NCBI RefSeq assembly: GCF_002886255.1
Contig: NZ_KZ614149.1
Span: forward strand, 2,852,001-2,916,000
Reading direction: 5' to 3'
DNA: 64,000 nucleotides
Source of the DNA: Alteribacillus bidgolensis
Lineage (GTDB): Bacteria; Bacillota; Bacilli; Bacillales; Marinococcaceae
In this document: positions 26,152 through 35,140 of the stretch, one piece after another
How positions within the stretch are numbered: the stretch's first letter is position 1
How the letters are laid out: each line of letters opens with the position of its first letter
Program-made: the position numbers and the translations under genes
The notes under the pieces: generated by a model
Seen by the model: only the letters and a program-made list of their open reading frames with translations
What the model was told of the DNA's origin: nothing
Database searches by the model: none

Positions 26152-26174
26152 CCTTATCTTCTCCTTTCCAAATT

Positions 26175-27068
26175 TTACGTCGTAATGTATGGCTCGTATT
26201 GTTTTAAAACTTCCCGAAGCTCTTCTTGAATGTCACCGGACACGCGGTGGACTGGTTTTCGCGGCGCCCCGATATCAATGCCTAATTGGCAAACCGCTTC
26301 TTTAAACACTGCAGGTGTAGTGGCACGCTTTGACAACGTTCGGATCGGTAAAAGGGCTTCCTGGCATTTTTCTGCCTCTTCGACCTTGCCATTTTTCCAG
26401 TTGTCGTAAATCGAAACAACCAATTCCGGAACCATATTGGATGTAGCAGCCACACCGCCATTTCCGCCAGCTTTTAATGTGTCGAGAATCAATGAATCTG
26501 CGCCTGATAATACGGCAAAGTTTTCTGTCTGTTCGATGTATTGTTTAATAAGGTTAATATCACCGCTGCTGTCTTTAATGCCAATGATGTTAGGAATCTT
26601 TGATAATCTAGCAACCGTTTCCGGATCCACAGAAACATTGGTGCGCGATGGCATATTGTAAATCATGGTTGGTATGGTAACGCCTTCTGCTACGTCCCGG
26701 TAATAGTCGTATAACTCTTCTTGAGACGGCGGGTCAAAATAAGGAGTGATCACCGATAAACAATCCGCCCCCAAGCTTTCCATTGTTTTCGAACGCTCGA
26801 TAACTTCCCGCGTGCTGTTTCCGCCTGTCCCTACAATCACTGGAACTTCGCCGTTTGCTTCTTCAATCGAAGCTTTTGCAACAAGCTTTTTCTCTTCTTC
26901 ATTTAATACATGAAATTCACCATTTGTCCCCAGTACAAATAATCCATTCACACCAGCATCTAACACGTGCCTTGAGAGCTGGCGCAATTTGTTTTCACTC
27001 ACGTCCCCGTTTTCATCAAACGCCGTTAAAAGCGCCGTAATCACACCGTCTAAATGGACTTCCTTCAT
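26175..27068 (-). CDS. DapA-family class I aldolase/dehydratase
   Basis: 297 residues, (beta/alpha)8 barrel of the dihydrodipicolinate synthase/N-acetylneuraminate lyase superfamily. LGTNGEFHVLN (residues 46-56) is the carboxylate-binding loop, Tyr137 in MIYNMPSRT and Lys165 in IIGIKDSSGD form the Schiff-base pair. The GTNGE rather than GTTGE loop and the catabolic context argue against lysine synthesis; a 2-keto-3-deoxy sugar acid or a sialic-acid-like substrate is more likely. First gene of its unit, 68 bases behind a TTGCAA-type operator. Confidence 0.88.
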   Translation of the reverse strand: MKEVHLDGVITALLTAFDENGDVSENKLRQLSRHVLDAGVNGLFVLGTNGEFHVLNEEEKKLVAKASIEEANGEVPVIVGTGGNSTREVIERSKTMESLGADCLSVITPYFDPPSQEELYDYYRDVAEGVTIPTMIYNMPSRTNVSVDPETVARLSKIPNIIGIKDSSGDINLIKQYIEQTENFAVLSGADSLILDTLKAGGNGGVAATSNMVPELVVSIYDNWKNGKVEEAEKCQEALLPIRTLSKRATTPAVFKEAVCQLGIDIGAPRKPVHRVSGDIQEELREVLKQYEPYITT

Positions 27069-27135
27069 ACCCGTCTCCTCCTAATTATTTACAAATTATA
27101 AGTTCTCTTTTTATTTTGATGTACAGTGTTTTTAA

Positions 27136-27171
27136 TTGCAACTTTATATGGAATATTGTTTAATATTGCAA
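27136..27171. promoter_or_regulatory. Putative operator 1 of the acid-sugar island
   Basis: 36-bp site bounded by TTGCAA at 27136-27141 and 27166-27171, with the shared inner block GTTTAAT next to the right half. It matches the site at 32255-32290 at 26 of 36 positions and has exactly the same length. It lies before the aldolase gene and after dctM. A Fis-type HTH protein with two binding half-sites fits the geometry. Confidence 0.6.
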
Positions 27172-27198
27172 CTGAGGTGACCAAAAAAAATTCTCTCT

Positions 27199-28503
27199 TT
27201 ATTCATCCATAAACAGGTTAGGCAAGAATGTAACAATATCTTGGAAAAAGATAATAATAAGAATAGAACCAAGATACACACCTACAAATATTAAAATATG
27301 ATTAAGCATTTTCATCACATTTGTCCCTGCTACTTTAGAAGCCAATAGACTAGACAAACCATATGGCGGCGTTACTGTACCAAGACGAATAGCCATTACG
27401 GTTACGATCCCAGCTACAATTGGGTCAATTTCTAAAGCATTCATTACTGGAAGTAATAGTGGAACAAAAATAAGCATAGCGGACGTGGGCTCCATAAACG
27501 TACCTAAAACCACGTACAAAAGCGTTAGTAAAATCAAAAAGCCAGCCGGGCTTACATCACTATTTATTAAAAATTGAATGATTGGATCCATCGCTTTATA
27601 GTAAGTCAATACCCACGACAAAAACGCTGCCGCAGCAATTAATATATAAATAGTCGCCGCATCCATAGCTGCTTGTTTAGAGACATCCATGTATTGGCCA
27701 AATCTTCTTTCTTTTTTAACAAAAAACGCAATAAAGACTACATACACTACAGCAATACTAGCTGCTTCAGTTGCAGTAAATACGCCACTCATTATCCCTA
27801 CAATAACTATCAAAAATAGACTTAAAGGAAATATGACTTTTTTAATCGCTACAATTTTTGAAAGTTCTTTATTGCTGTCTAATCCAAGATCCTCACTATT
27901 TACTGTGCCGACATTATTTTTGGAAGCATAAAAATAAGCATAACCCATCTGCATTAAACCTATTAATATACCTGGCAAAATTCCTCCAATAAACAGTCCC
28001 GCGACCGATGTTTTAGCCAAAGCACCATACACAATTAATAAAATACTAGGCGGGATGATAGACCCTATTGTTGAAGAAGCTGCAGTCACCGTTGCAGCAA
28101 ATTCTCGGCTGTAACCAGCTTTAATCATTGCAGGTATTAATACCCTTCCCAAAGATGCCACGTCTGCTACAGAAGATCCTGAGATAGCTGCAAAAAATAT
28201 GCTTGTGACAATGTTTATATGCGCTAAACTTCCTTTCGCTTTTCCAACCAGTGCCTTTGAAATGTAAATTAAATCTTCTGTGACGCCAGTTAGGTTCATC
28301 AACCGGCCGCAGAAGATAAATAATGGAATCGCTAATAAGGTGAAACTTCCAAGAGATTCCAACATAATCGAACTCATTTGAGTCAAACTGACCATTGGCT
28401 CAAACAATATAGGAATGGCTGAAGCAACGATTAAACTAAAAACAACGGGCACACCTATCAATAAACAGAAGAAAAATATACTGACAATTAGTAGTAGAAT
28501 CAT
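27199..28503 (-). CDS. dctM: TRAP transporter large permease (DctM)
   Basis: 434 residues, about twelve membrane helices. 'MILLLIVSIFFFCLLIGVPVVFSLIVASAI', 'AIPLFIFCGRLMN', 'ISGSSVADVASLGRVLIPAM' and 'IGSIIPPSILLIVYG' are DctM motifs. Overlaps the dctQ gene by 4 bases. Moves a carboxylate with sodium, together with DctQ and the binding protein. Confidence 0.92.
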   Translation of the reverse strand: MILLLIVSIFFFCLLIGVPVVFSLIVASAIPILFEPMVSLTQMSSIMLESLGSFTLLAIPLFIFCGRLMNLTGVTEDLIYISKALVGKAKGSLAHINIVTSIFFAAISGSSVADVASLGRVLIPAMIKAGYSREFAATVTAASSTIGSIIPPSILLIVYGALAKTSVAGLFIGGILPGILIGLMQMGYAYFYASKNNVGTVNSEDLGLDSNKELSKIVAIKKVIFPLSLFLIVIVGIMSGVFTATEAASIAVVYVVFIAFFVKKERRFGQYMDVSKQAAMDAATIYILIAAAAFLSWVLTYYKAMDPIIQFLINSDVSPAGFLILLTLLYVVLGTFMEPTSAMLIFVPLLLPVMNALEIDPIVAGIVTVMAIRLGTVTPPYGLSSLLASKVAGTNVMKMLNHILIFVGVYLGSILIIIFFQDIVTFLPNLFMDE

Positions 28504-29009
28504 TTTTTGTTCACCTCATTAGATGGCAGCTCTAGCAACTTCCTAGCATTTACTATGTGAAAATAAAGCATAAAAATGGAACCTACAAGAACAGCAGTGT
28601 AGTAATATGCTAAGGAAGGGGGATCTGATAAAAATCGAATCGATACCATTTCTGTTCTATTTATTCCTGCATTAAATGCTGCAACCCCAACGAAAACCAA
28701 AATGAGTATGGCAGTTAACATAAGAACATAAACAATAATGTTTTTTATTCTAACTAATCTCGCTGAAAGGTATTCTGTGAAAATATCAATTTCAAGATGG
28801 TGTTTTTCTTTGACTGCTATGGCAGACCCCATGAACACCAACCACGCAATACAAAACTTTCTTATCACTTCTGTCTCAGGAATAGAAGCTGAAAAGACAT
28901 ATCGAGCAACAACACTGACGAATAAAGTAACAGCGAGTAAGACCAGAGTAAATGCATTGAATGATTCTACGATATTTTTGATACCTCTGTTCACTTTACT
29001 GAATATCAT
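28500..29009 (-). CDS. dctQ: TRAP transporter small permease (DctQ)
   Basis: 169 residues with four membrane helices; 'VARYVFSASIPETEVIRKFCIAWLVFMGSAIAVKEKHHLEIDIF' is the DctQ signature (WxxFxGxA...HxxvD). It lies between dctM (4-base overlap) and a MITE-like repeat that separates it from dctP, which may alter the subunit ratio. Confidence 0.9.
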   Translation of the reverse strand: MIFSKVNRGIKNIVESFNAFTLVLLAVTLFVSVVARYVFSASIPETEVIRKFCIAWLVFMGSAIAVKEKHHLEIDIFTEYLSARLVRIKNIIVYVLMLTAILILVFVGVAAFNAGINRTEMVSIRFLSDPPSLAYYYTAVLVGSIFMLYFHIVNARKLLELPSNEVNKK

Positions 29010-29038
29010 AATACCCCTTCTCTTCTACTATAGTCATT

Positions 29039-29221
29039 GGAGCTGTCCTATAAGTCAGTTCTCGGCAAACGTTACTGGAATATACTCGCACTTGCACAAG
29101 ACGTGCTGGCCTCGGCGTTGGCCACAGGACGGGACGAGTTTTAGCTAGCGATAGTTGGAGTCTCGTATATTCCAGTTGCTAGATGACCACCATAGCCTAA
29201 ACCACCCTTTGAGACAGCCCC
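29039..29221. repeat. MITE-like palindromic element inside the TRAP operon
   Basis: 183 bp with the same ends as the element at 10173: GGAGCTGTCCTATAAGTCAG and, on the other side, GGGGCTGTCTCAAAGGGTGG, each followed inward by AACTGGAATATACG or its like. The middle is shorter. It occupies the dctP-dctQ gap and probably forms a stem-loop in the transcript. Confidence 0.85.
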
Positions 29222-29231
29222 AGCTTTTTAG

Positions 29232-30248
29232 TTACTTCACGAAAATGTCTTCTACTTCCTCTTCAATTCCTTGTTCCTCAGCAATTTCTTCCATCTGTAC
29301 CCTGGACCTTTCAATGAATTCCTCGCGGTCTGGCTCTGTAAATTCTACTCCAAATTCGCTTTCTAATGTTTCCATATCTTCTTCTGCCTGCTCAAAAGCC
29401 TTACTTATATACTCTGCCTGTACTTCTTCGGAAGCAGTTTGAATGGCTTCTTGCAATTCGGAATCAAGGGACTCATATCTTTCATTATTCATCACTACAA
29501 ATCCTAAAGTGAGTTCATGCTGGGTTCTTGCCACGTAATCTGCTACTTCACCAAACCGTTGTTCAATCATTGCATCTAAACTGTTTTGAGATCCATCTAC
29601 TACACCAGTTTGAATTGCCGTATATACTTCGCTGAAATCAATGGTACTAGGATTTGCCCCTAAGTTTTTCCACCATTCCATTTCCGTACTCGAACCACCG
29701 CTGCGCATATCTTGACCTTCAAGATCCTCTATAGATTCAATTGGAAATGTACTAATAATATTTCTCTCTAATCCACCGGCATACATAACTGTTTTCAAAC
29801 CAGGATCTTCAACTAATAAATCTTCAAAATAAGATAATTTATCACTTTCATTCACAACAGATTCAAAATGTTCTTGATCCTCAAACAGATAATTGGTTCC
29901 TAGCACATTAAATTCTGGATTGTGTTCAGCAAACCAATCGGGATCAGAATAAATGACATCAATATCTCCAGTTATGACAGATTGATATAAACTTGATGCA
30001 TCACCTGCTTGTCCACCCGTGTGGACAGTAAATTCGATGGCTCCATCGCTCTGGTTTTCTACCTCATCAGCAAACGCAGTTAATGATCTTGCCAAAAGAG
30101 AGTCACTGGGGTTAATAGTAGCTGCTACTAATTCAACTGTCTCTCCCTCTGCTTCTTCAGAAGCCTCACCGCCTGCATCACCACTACCACAACCTATCAG
30201 TGATGCCGCGGTCATGCCAAAAAGTAACGTACTAATTAGTGTCTTCAT
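29232..30248 (-). CDS. dctP: TRAP transporter substrate-binding lipoprotein (DctP)
   Basis: 338 residues. Lipoprotein signal with lipobox SLIGC (Cys20) and an acidic linker (EASEEAEGE), then the DctP fold: 'SDSLLARSLTAFADEVENQSDGAIEFTVHTGGQAGDASSLYQSVITGDIDVIYSDP', 'FPIESIEDLEGQDMRSGGSSTEMEWWKNLGANP', where the Arg binds the substrate carboxylate, and 'VYTAIQTGVVDGSQNS'. The many Glu/Asp residues fit a salt-tolerant host. Delivers an organic acid, probably a sugar acid, to DctQM. Confidence 0.92.
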   Translation of the reverse strand: MKTLISTLLFGMTAASLIGCGSGDAGGEASEEAEGETVELVAATINPSDSLLARSLTAFADEVENQSDGAIEFTVHTGGQAGDASSLYQSVITGDIDVIYSDPDWFAEHNPEFNVLGTNYLFEDQEHFESVVNESDKLSYFEDLLVEDPGLKTVMYAGGLERNIISTFPIESIEDLEGQDMRSGGSSTEMEWWKNLGANPSTIDFSEVYTAIQTGVVDGSQNSLDAMIEQRFGEVADYVARTQHELTLGFVVMNNERYESLDSELQEAIQTASEEVQAEYISKAFEQAEEDMETLESEFGVEFTEPDREEFIERSRVQMEEIAEEQGIEEEVEDIFVK

Positions 30249-30298
30249 AATTTAAATCCTCCTTAAAGAAATTTTTTATAAACCGGTTACATTTTTCA

Positions 30299-31384
30299 TT
30301 AACTTTTTAGCCAATCCTTTTGTAAAGAAAGGTATCTAATACAATCTCGCCTATTCGTAAATGTAATATCTATTTTGTTATCTTCAATCTTCTCAATAGA
30401 CGGATAGGAAAATTCAGGGTTTCCTTCTACATCTGTGACAATATTTTTTATATATGGCCAAGTAAGCCCTTCATCTTCTGAAACAGCAATAGCTAAAGGA
30501 GAACGCTGCACACCCCAGATAGCACTAGGATTCTCTTTTTCCTTTACACCAACTGCATCCATGTCACTTTTATCAAACCAAGGGGGCCTATTTTCTACCG
30601 GCGGCTTCATTTCTGCATTGATATTATTAAAAATGACTGCTATACTATCGTTGTTTAAACGTAATCCTTGAATCGAAGCATTATTATTAGGGAGCTCTGT
30701 TTTTTCAGGGGTAGTCCAGGTCTTTCCATAATCAGACGATGTGCTTCGATAGATATAATCTGCTTTTCTACTTCTAAAGAAAGCAACCAAGTTGTCATCT
30801 GCTAATCTCACAATACTCATATGAACTAAGCCTTTGCTTTTTTCAACCTCGTGTTCTGTCCACGTCTTTCCATTGTCGGAGGATATTTTAACAACACTGA
30901 AGTCGTTTCCTAAAAACCCATCTTCAGATTTCAAGCTATAGTAAGCAGGTAAAATGATGTCCCCGTTTTCTAATACAACTGGAGGGTTCCTAACAAATGA
31001 GCCTGATTTATCGAATAATGTTTTCACGTTGCTCCAAGTATATCCATTATCATTTGAGATTCTGCAGCGTACAACGGCGGAGTCTTGGTGGACCGCGTCT
31101 TGGGCTGTATAAATCAACCATAATTCCCCATTTGGATTTTCAAATAAAATAGGATTTTGTTCTGATCGTTCAGAGTCATTTGACACAACAGTTGGTGTGC
31201 TCCACTCATCCGACCCTTTATTCAATCTTGAGAGGAGTATAGAAATATCGGCTCTGCCCTCTCTCGATCCTCCAAACCAAACACAAAGTCTATCACCATT
31301 TCGTAGTAAAATAATGTTCGAAGCATGATTATGTGGGAACAAGCTTGGTATATTTGTACCTAACTCGTCAATATCTGTCATCAT
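30299..31384 (-). CDS. Sialidase-fold (BNR/Asp-box) protein
   Basis: 361 residues, six-bladed propeller type. Four Asp boxes are visible: ISNDNGYTWSN, ISSDNGKTWTE, TSSDYGKTWTT and VSEDEGLTWPY. 'LWFGGSREG'-like 'RLCVWFGGSREGRADISILL' and 'RNPPVVLENGDIILPAYYS' are typical of the BNR_2 sialidase family. There is no signal peptide, so it acts inside the cell, unlike secreted sialidases; it may hydrolyse or lyse a small imported glycoside, or be a non-hydrolytic member. Substrate not known. Confidence 0.85.
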   Translation of the reverse strand: MMTDIDELGTNIPSLFPHNHASNIILLRNGDRLCVWFGGSREGRADISILLSRLNKGSDEWSTPTVVSNDSERSEQNPILFENPNGELWLIYTAQDAVHQDSAVVRCRISNDNGYTWSNVKTLFDKSGSFVRNPPVVLENGDIILPAYYSLKSEDGFLGNDFSVVKISSDNGKTWTEHEVEKSKGLVHMSIVRLADDNLVAFFRSRKADYIYRSTSSDYGKTWTTPEKTELPNNNASIQGLRLNNDSIAVIFNNINAEMKPPVENRPPWFDKSDMDAVGVKEKENPSAIWGVQRSPLAIAVSEDEGLTWPYIKNIVTDVEGNPEFSYPSIEKIEDNKIDITFTNRRDCIRYLSLQKDWLKS

Positions 31385-31411
31385 TATCCATCCTTTCTAT
31401 AAAAAATAGAA

Positions 31412-32158
31412 TTAATTCATGAAGGAACCACCGTTGATGTTAATAGTCTCTCCGGTTATAAAATCAGATTTTTCCGAAGCCAAAAACAAAATAGTATTTG
31501 CTACATCTTCAGGCTTTCCCAGTCTTTTTAAAGGAATTTTTTGCAAAATTTGTTCATGGTATTCTTCAGACCATTGCTTACTCATATCGGTTTCTATCGG
31601 TCCTGGACATACACCGTTAACTAAAATATTATGCGGAGCACCCTCCATGGCTAAATGCATCGTTAAATAATTAACTCCCGCTTTTGCTGTACCATAAGAA
31701 GGTGCAGCGTTTCTATGAACTGCTTTTCCTGCAGTCGAACTAACATTAATAATTTTCCCAGCGTTTTGATTGATCATATGGGGGAGAACTGCTTTGCTAA
31801 AATAAAGGTTTGCATTTAAGTTAACATTCAACACTTCATCCCATTCCTCTAGAGTCATGTCTAAAGTAGAGCTTCTCCTATTAATCCCTGCATTGTTTAC
31901 TAAGATATCAATTTTATTAAAACGATTTATGGTTGACTCCACAACTTCTTTCGCAGTCTGTGGTACAGTCACATCACCTGCCTGTATCATAGACTCAGAA
32001 CCCATTGTTTCTATTTCTTCAGCAAGCTCCTCTAATATTTGGATATTAGTACCGTTTATAACTACAGCAGATCCATTCTCAGCTAAAGCTAATGCTGTTG
32101 CTCTTCCCACACCCCTACTAGCACCAGTTACGATTGCTACCTTATTATCTAATGACAT
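31412..32158 (-). CDS. SDR-family oxidoreductase (FabG-like)
   Basis: 248 residues, classical short-chain dehydrogenase. TGASRGVGRATALA binds the cofactor, NNAGINRRS is the structural motif, Ser in 'INVSSTAGKAV' and 'YGTAKAGVNYL' carry the catalytic Ser-Tyr-Lys, and 'GETININGGSFMN' ends the fold. First gene of the TRAP unit, 96 bases after a TTGCAA-type operator. Probably oxidises a hydroxyl of the imported acid. FabG similarity is superfamily-level only. Confidence 0.9.
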   Translation of the reverse strand: MSLDNKVAIVTGASRGVGRATALALAENGSAVVINGTNIQILEELAEEIETMGSESMIQAGDVTVPQTAKEVVESTINRFNKIDILVNNAGINRRSSTLDMTLEEWDEVLNVNLNANLYFSKAVLPHMINQNAGKIINVSSTAGKAVHRNAAPSYGTAKAGVNYLTMHLAMEGAPHNILVNGVCPGPIETDMSKQWSEEYHEQILQKIPLKRLGKPEDVANTILFLASEKSDFITGETININGGSFMN

Positions 32159-32254
32159 TATCTCTTAACCCCCTTTATTGAAACGCTTACAATTTCTAGT
32201 AACTCTTAAATGTTTAACTATCTTATTTGGAATCTTATTATACAATGATTTAAT

Positions 32255-32290
32255 TTGCAATAACATTCAGAAAATAGTTTAATTTTGCAA
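32255..32290. promoter_or_regulatory. Putative operator 2 of the acid-sugar island
   Basis: 36-bp site with TTGCAA at 32255-32260 and 32285-32290 and the inner block AGTTTAAT. Same length, spacing and orientation as the site at 27136, and equally placed upstream of a transcription unit (SDR-sialidase-TRAP). Confidence 0.6.
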
Positions 32291-32464
32291 CAATAAATTA
32301 CTTAAAAAAAGACCCGGGTGCACATGCTAGCTACCAGAGGTCCGTCATTTATTCTTTCGGTAATGTAAATACGGCATAAGAAATGCATAGTTGCCGCAAG
32401 CGCAACCGAAATTCCAATTACCTGTAAATAATGATATAAGTGTTAACCACCATTTGCCCCCCGT
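32291..32464. other. Right edge of the island, decayed
   Basis: Contains a hairpin-like stretch (AAAAAAAGACCCGGGTGCAC ... AGGTCCGTC) and, on the minus strand, FTGNWNFGCACGNYAFLMPY in a broken frame, possibly a small membrane-protein relic. Nothing else seen. Confidence 0.3.
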
Positions 32465-32611
32465 TTAGGCCGATTGCTCCTCCGCTAGGATAGTCCGCCC
32501 TTCATCATAGCCTTCACCCACCATGGCATTTGCAATATCAATCGCTTTTTTCCGAACTGCTTTGTCAAGATTTTTCAGGGAGGACGGATAATCATTCATG
32601 GTCCAAGACAT
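32465..32611 (-). pseudogene. Truncated second copy of ydaT
   Basis: 48 codons beginning MSWTMNDYPSSLKNLDKAVR and KKAIDIANAMVGEGYDEGR, then diverging to TILAEEQSA and a stop. Corresponds to the first third of ydaT at 20028-20483. It is the cut end left by the event that placed the acid-sugar island here. Confidence 0.85.
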
Positions 32612-32825
32612 ACTGTTCTAACTTCCTTGGGCTAGATGCATTTCAATTCCTATATTTGATATAACCAGTTTCCGCATACTTTTTTCCAATATTATCCTTC
32701 ATTCATACGAATTTTCGAAAAACTATTGATAAAAACCATTTTCATATATACAATTAAAATGAAAACTATTTTCCCAAGGGGTGAGTGCAATGAAAACAGC
32801 TTTCTTTGAAAAAGCACAGCGATTT
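32510..32825. repeat. Right direct repeat bounding the acid-sugar island
   Basis: Mirror partner of 20395-20690: start of ydaT, shared promoter sequence and the beginning of the intact PTS gene (ATGAAAACAGCTTTCTTTGA). The promoter here also has TTTTCAT ... ATGAAAA (about 32739-32765), a possible operator that is missing from the left copy. Confidence 0.75.
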
Positions 32826-34334
32826 GGTAAATCATTTATGCTTCCTATAGCCGTGCTGCCAGCTGCGGGTCTGCTTCTTGGTATCGGCGGGGCTTTTAGT
32901 AACAGCGCTACAATAGAAGCATATCCCTTCCTTGATCAAGATTGGCTTCAAGCGATCTTTATTACGATGAGTTCTGCTGGAAGTATTGTATTTGCTAACT
33001 TGGCTGTCATTTTCGCGGTGGGGGTTGCGATTGGTTTGGCTCGTGCTGATAAAGGAACAGCCGGTCTTGCTGCAATGCTTGGTTATCTTGTTATGAACGC
33101 CACCATTAATGCCATTTTAAACATTACAGGTAATATTGCAGAGGAAGAAAATATGGCTGAAGTGGGGCAAGGAATGCTTCTTGGTATTCAGTCTCTTGAA
33201 ACCGGTGTATTTGGGGGAGTGGTTGTTGGACTGATGACGTATTTCCTCCATAACAGATTTAACAAAATTGAATTACCACGTTTTCTCGGATTTTTCGGAG
33301 GTTCTCGGTTTATTCCAATTGTTACTGCATTCTTTTCGATTTTACTAGGTTTAGCTCTGTATTACGTTTGGCCTCCTATTCAATCTTTTATTTTTTCATT
33401 AGGCGGGATTATAGAAGCCACTGGTTATATTGGAACCTTAGTGTATGGGTTTGTCCTGCGGCTCTTAGGTCCTTTTGGCCTGCACCATATTTTTTATATT
33501 CCATTTTGGACCACCAGTCTTGGAGGGTCCATGGAAATAGCGGGCTCTATCGTAGAAGGGACGCAGCGAATTTTCTTCGCTCAACTTAGCGAAGGTAATG
33601 TCGAACAATTCTTTATCGGTACGGCACGCTTTATGTCCGGCCGCCATATTACCATGATGTTTGGCTTAATTGGAGCTTGTTTGGCTATGTACCATATGGC
33701 AAAGCCTGAGAATAAGAAAAAAGTATTTGGGCTCTTATTTTCTGCTGGTTTAACTTCTTTTTTAACAGGAATTACAGAACCTATAGAATTTTCTTTCTTG
33801 TTTTTAGCTCCGCTATTGTACGTCATTCATGCTTTTTATGACGGCTTAGCTTTTATGCTCGCTCATATGTTTGAAATTACGATTGGACAGACCTTTTCAG
33901 GAGGATTTATTGACTTTCTGTTATTCGGGGTCCTGCAAGGAAATGACAAAACAAATTGGATGATGGTTCCTGTCATTGGAATTCCATGGTTCTTCCTTTA
34001 TTATTTCACCTTCCGATTTGCTATCGGGAAATTTGATCTAAAGACGCCAGGACGTGAAGCAGAAGATAGCACGGATCATACGATGAAAGGAACAGACCGT
34101 GCAGAAGCTATCATATCTGGACTAGGCGGCAAAAATAATGTGAAAGATCTTGATTCCTGCGCAACAAGATTACGTGTAAGTGTGCATTCTGTTGAAAACG
34201 TTTCAAAAGACGCTTTAAAAAATACAGGAGCTAAAGGAGTCCTTACTAGCGGCAACGGAGTACAGGTTATTTATGGACCTGAGGTAACTAGTATTAAAAA
34301 TGAAGTAGAAGAAATATTAGGAGAGATGAATTAA
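32790..34334 (+). CDS. PTS transporter EIICB, N-acetylmannosamine-type
   Basis: 514 residues. The EIIC domain (about 1-410) starts KTAFFEKAQRFGKSFMLPIA and has the conserved 'GPFGLHHIFYIPFWTT' and 'FLTGITEPIEFSFLF' (GITE motif). The EIIB domain follows, with the phosphorylation Cys near residue 457 in DLDSCATRLRV. No EIIA domain. AAGGGGTGAG precedes the ATG at 32790. The glucose/glucoside superfamily leaves the sugar open, but the next gene, nanE, abuts it directly, so N-acetylmannosamine is the likely substrate, giving ManNAc-6-phosphate. Confidence 0.88.
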   Translation: MKTAFFEKAQRFGKSFMLPIAVLPAAGLLLGIGGAFSNSATIEAYPFLDQDWLQAIFITMSSAGSIVFANLAVIFAVGVAIGLARADKGTAGLAAMLGYLVMNATINAILNITGNIAEEENMAEVGQGMLLGIQSLETGVFGGVVVGLMTYFLHNRFNKIELPRFLGFFGGSRFIPIVTAFFSILLGLALYYVWPPIQSFIFSLGGIIEATGYIGTLVYGFVLRLLGPFGLHHIFYIPFWTTSLGGSMEIAGSIVEGTQRIFFAQLSEGNVEQFFIGTARFMSGRHITMMFGLIGACLAMYHMAKPENKKKVFGLLFSAGLTSFLTGITEPIEFSFLFLAPLLYVIHAFYDGLAFMLAHMFEITIGQTFSGGFIDFLLFGVLQGNDKTNWMMVPVIGIPWFFLYYFTFRFAIGKFDLKTPGREAEDSTDHTMKGTDRAEAIISGLGGKNNVKDLDSCATRLRVSVHSVENVSKDALKNTGAKGVLTSGNGVQVIYGPEVTSIKNEVEEILGEMN

Positions 34335-35042
34335 ATGACACATCCAGTATTACAGCAATGGAAAAATCAACTAATCGTATCATGCCAGGCTCTAGAAGAT
34401 GAGCCCCTCCACTCTTCCTTTATTATGGGAAGAATGGCTTTGGCAGCAAAGGCAGGTGGAGCAGCCGGCATCCGTGCAAATTCGGCGTCCGATATTAATG
34501 AAATTAAAAAACAAACAAATTTACCTGTTATCGGCATTCGAAAAAAGGTGTATCCTGATAGTGATGTATTTATCACTCCTACTTTAGAAGAAATAGTTGA
34601 AATTGCTGAATCTGGTGCAGAGATGATTGCAGTAGATGCAACAAATAGAAAAAGACCAAAAGACGAAAAAATAGAAACGCAAATAGCATTCATTCGTGAA
34701 AAATATTCATCAATTGCTCTAATGGCCGATGTTTCTTCTCTTGAAGAAGCAATCGATGCAGAAAAACTAGGTTTTGATTGTGTCTCCACCACGTTAATCG
34801 GTTATACGAAAGAAACCGAAGGACAATCCCTTGCAGACAACGATTTTGAATTATTAAGAGCTATCACTGACGCCGTTTCTATTCCAGTCGTAGCAGAAGG
34901 GAAAATCTCTACACCTGAATTGGCGGGCGATGCTTTAGAAAACGGGGCACATTGTGTAGTGGTCGGAAGTGCCATTACACGCCCGCAGCTTATTACAAAA
35001 ACGTTTTATGACCAAATTGTAAAAACAGAGGCCGGGTCCTAG
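34335..35042 (+). CDS. nanE: N-acetylmannosamine-6-phosphate 2-epimerase
   Basis: 235-residue TIM barrel that turns ManNAc-6-P into GlcNAc-6-P. 'LIVSCQALEDEPLHSSFIMGRMALAAKAGGAAGIRANS', 'IGIRKKVYPDSDVFITPT' and 'EGKISTPELAGDALENGAHCVVVGSAITRPQLIT' are NanE signatures. It starts directly after the stop of the PTS gene, so the two are translationally linked. No RpiR-type regulator is next to them. Confidence 0.93.
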   Translation: MTHPVLQQWKNQLIVSCQALEDEPLHSSFIMGRMALAAKAGGAAGIRANSASDINEIKKQTNLPVIGIRKKVYPDSDVFITPTLEEIVEIAESGAEMIAVDATNRKRPKDEKIETQIAFIREKYSSIALMADVSSLEEAIDAEKLGFDCVSTTLIGYTKETEGQSLADNDFELLRAITDAVSIPVVAEGKISTPELAGDALENGAHCVVVGSAITRPQLITKTFYDQIVKTEAGS

Positions 35043-35140
35043 ACGAACGGGTTCAGTAATGGGAGAGCAAATCCAGAAGAACCTATTAACTCACTAATGA
35101 ATTGGCGTAATCTTCACTAGTAATATAATTAACACGTACA

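Noticed and set aside
26175..27068. Lysine-pathway dapA
   Set aside because: The GTNGE loop and the catabolic neighbours argue for a sugar-acid aldolase or lyase; no lysine or diaminopimelate genes nearby.
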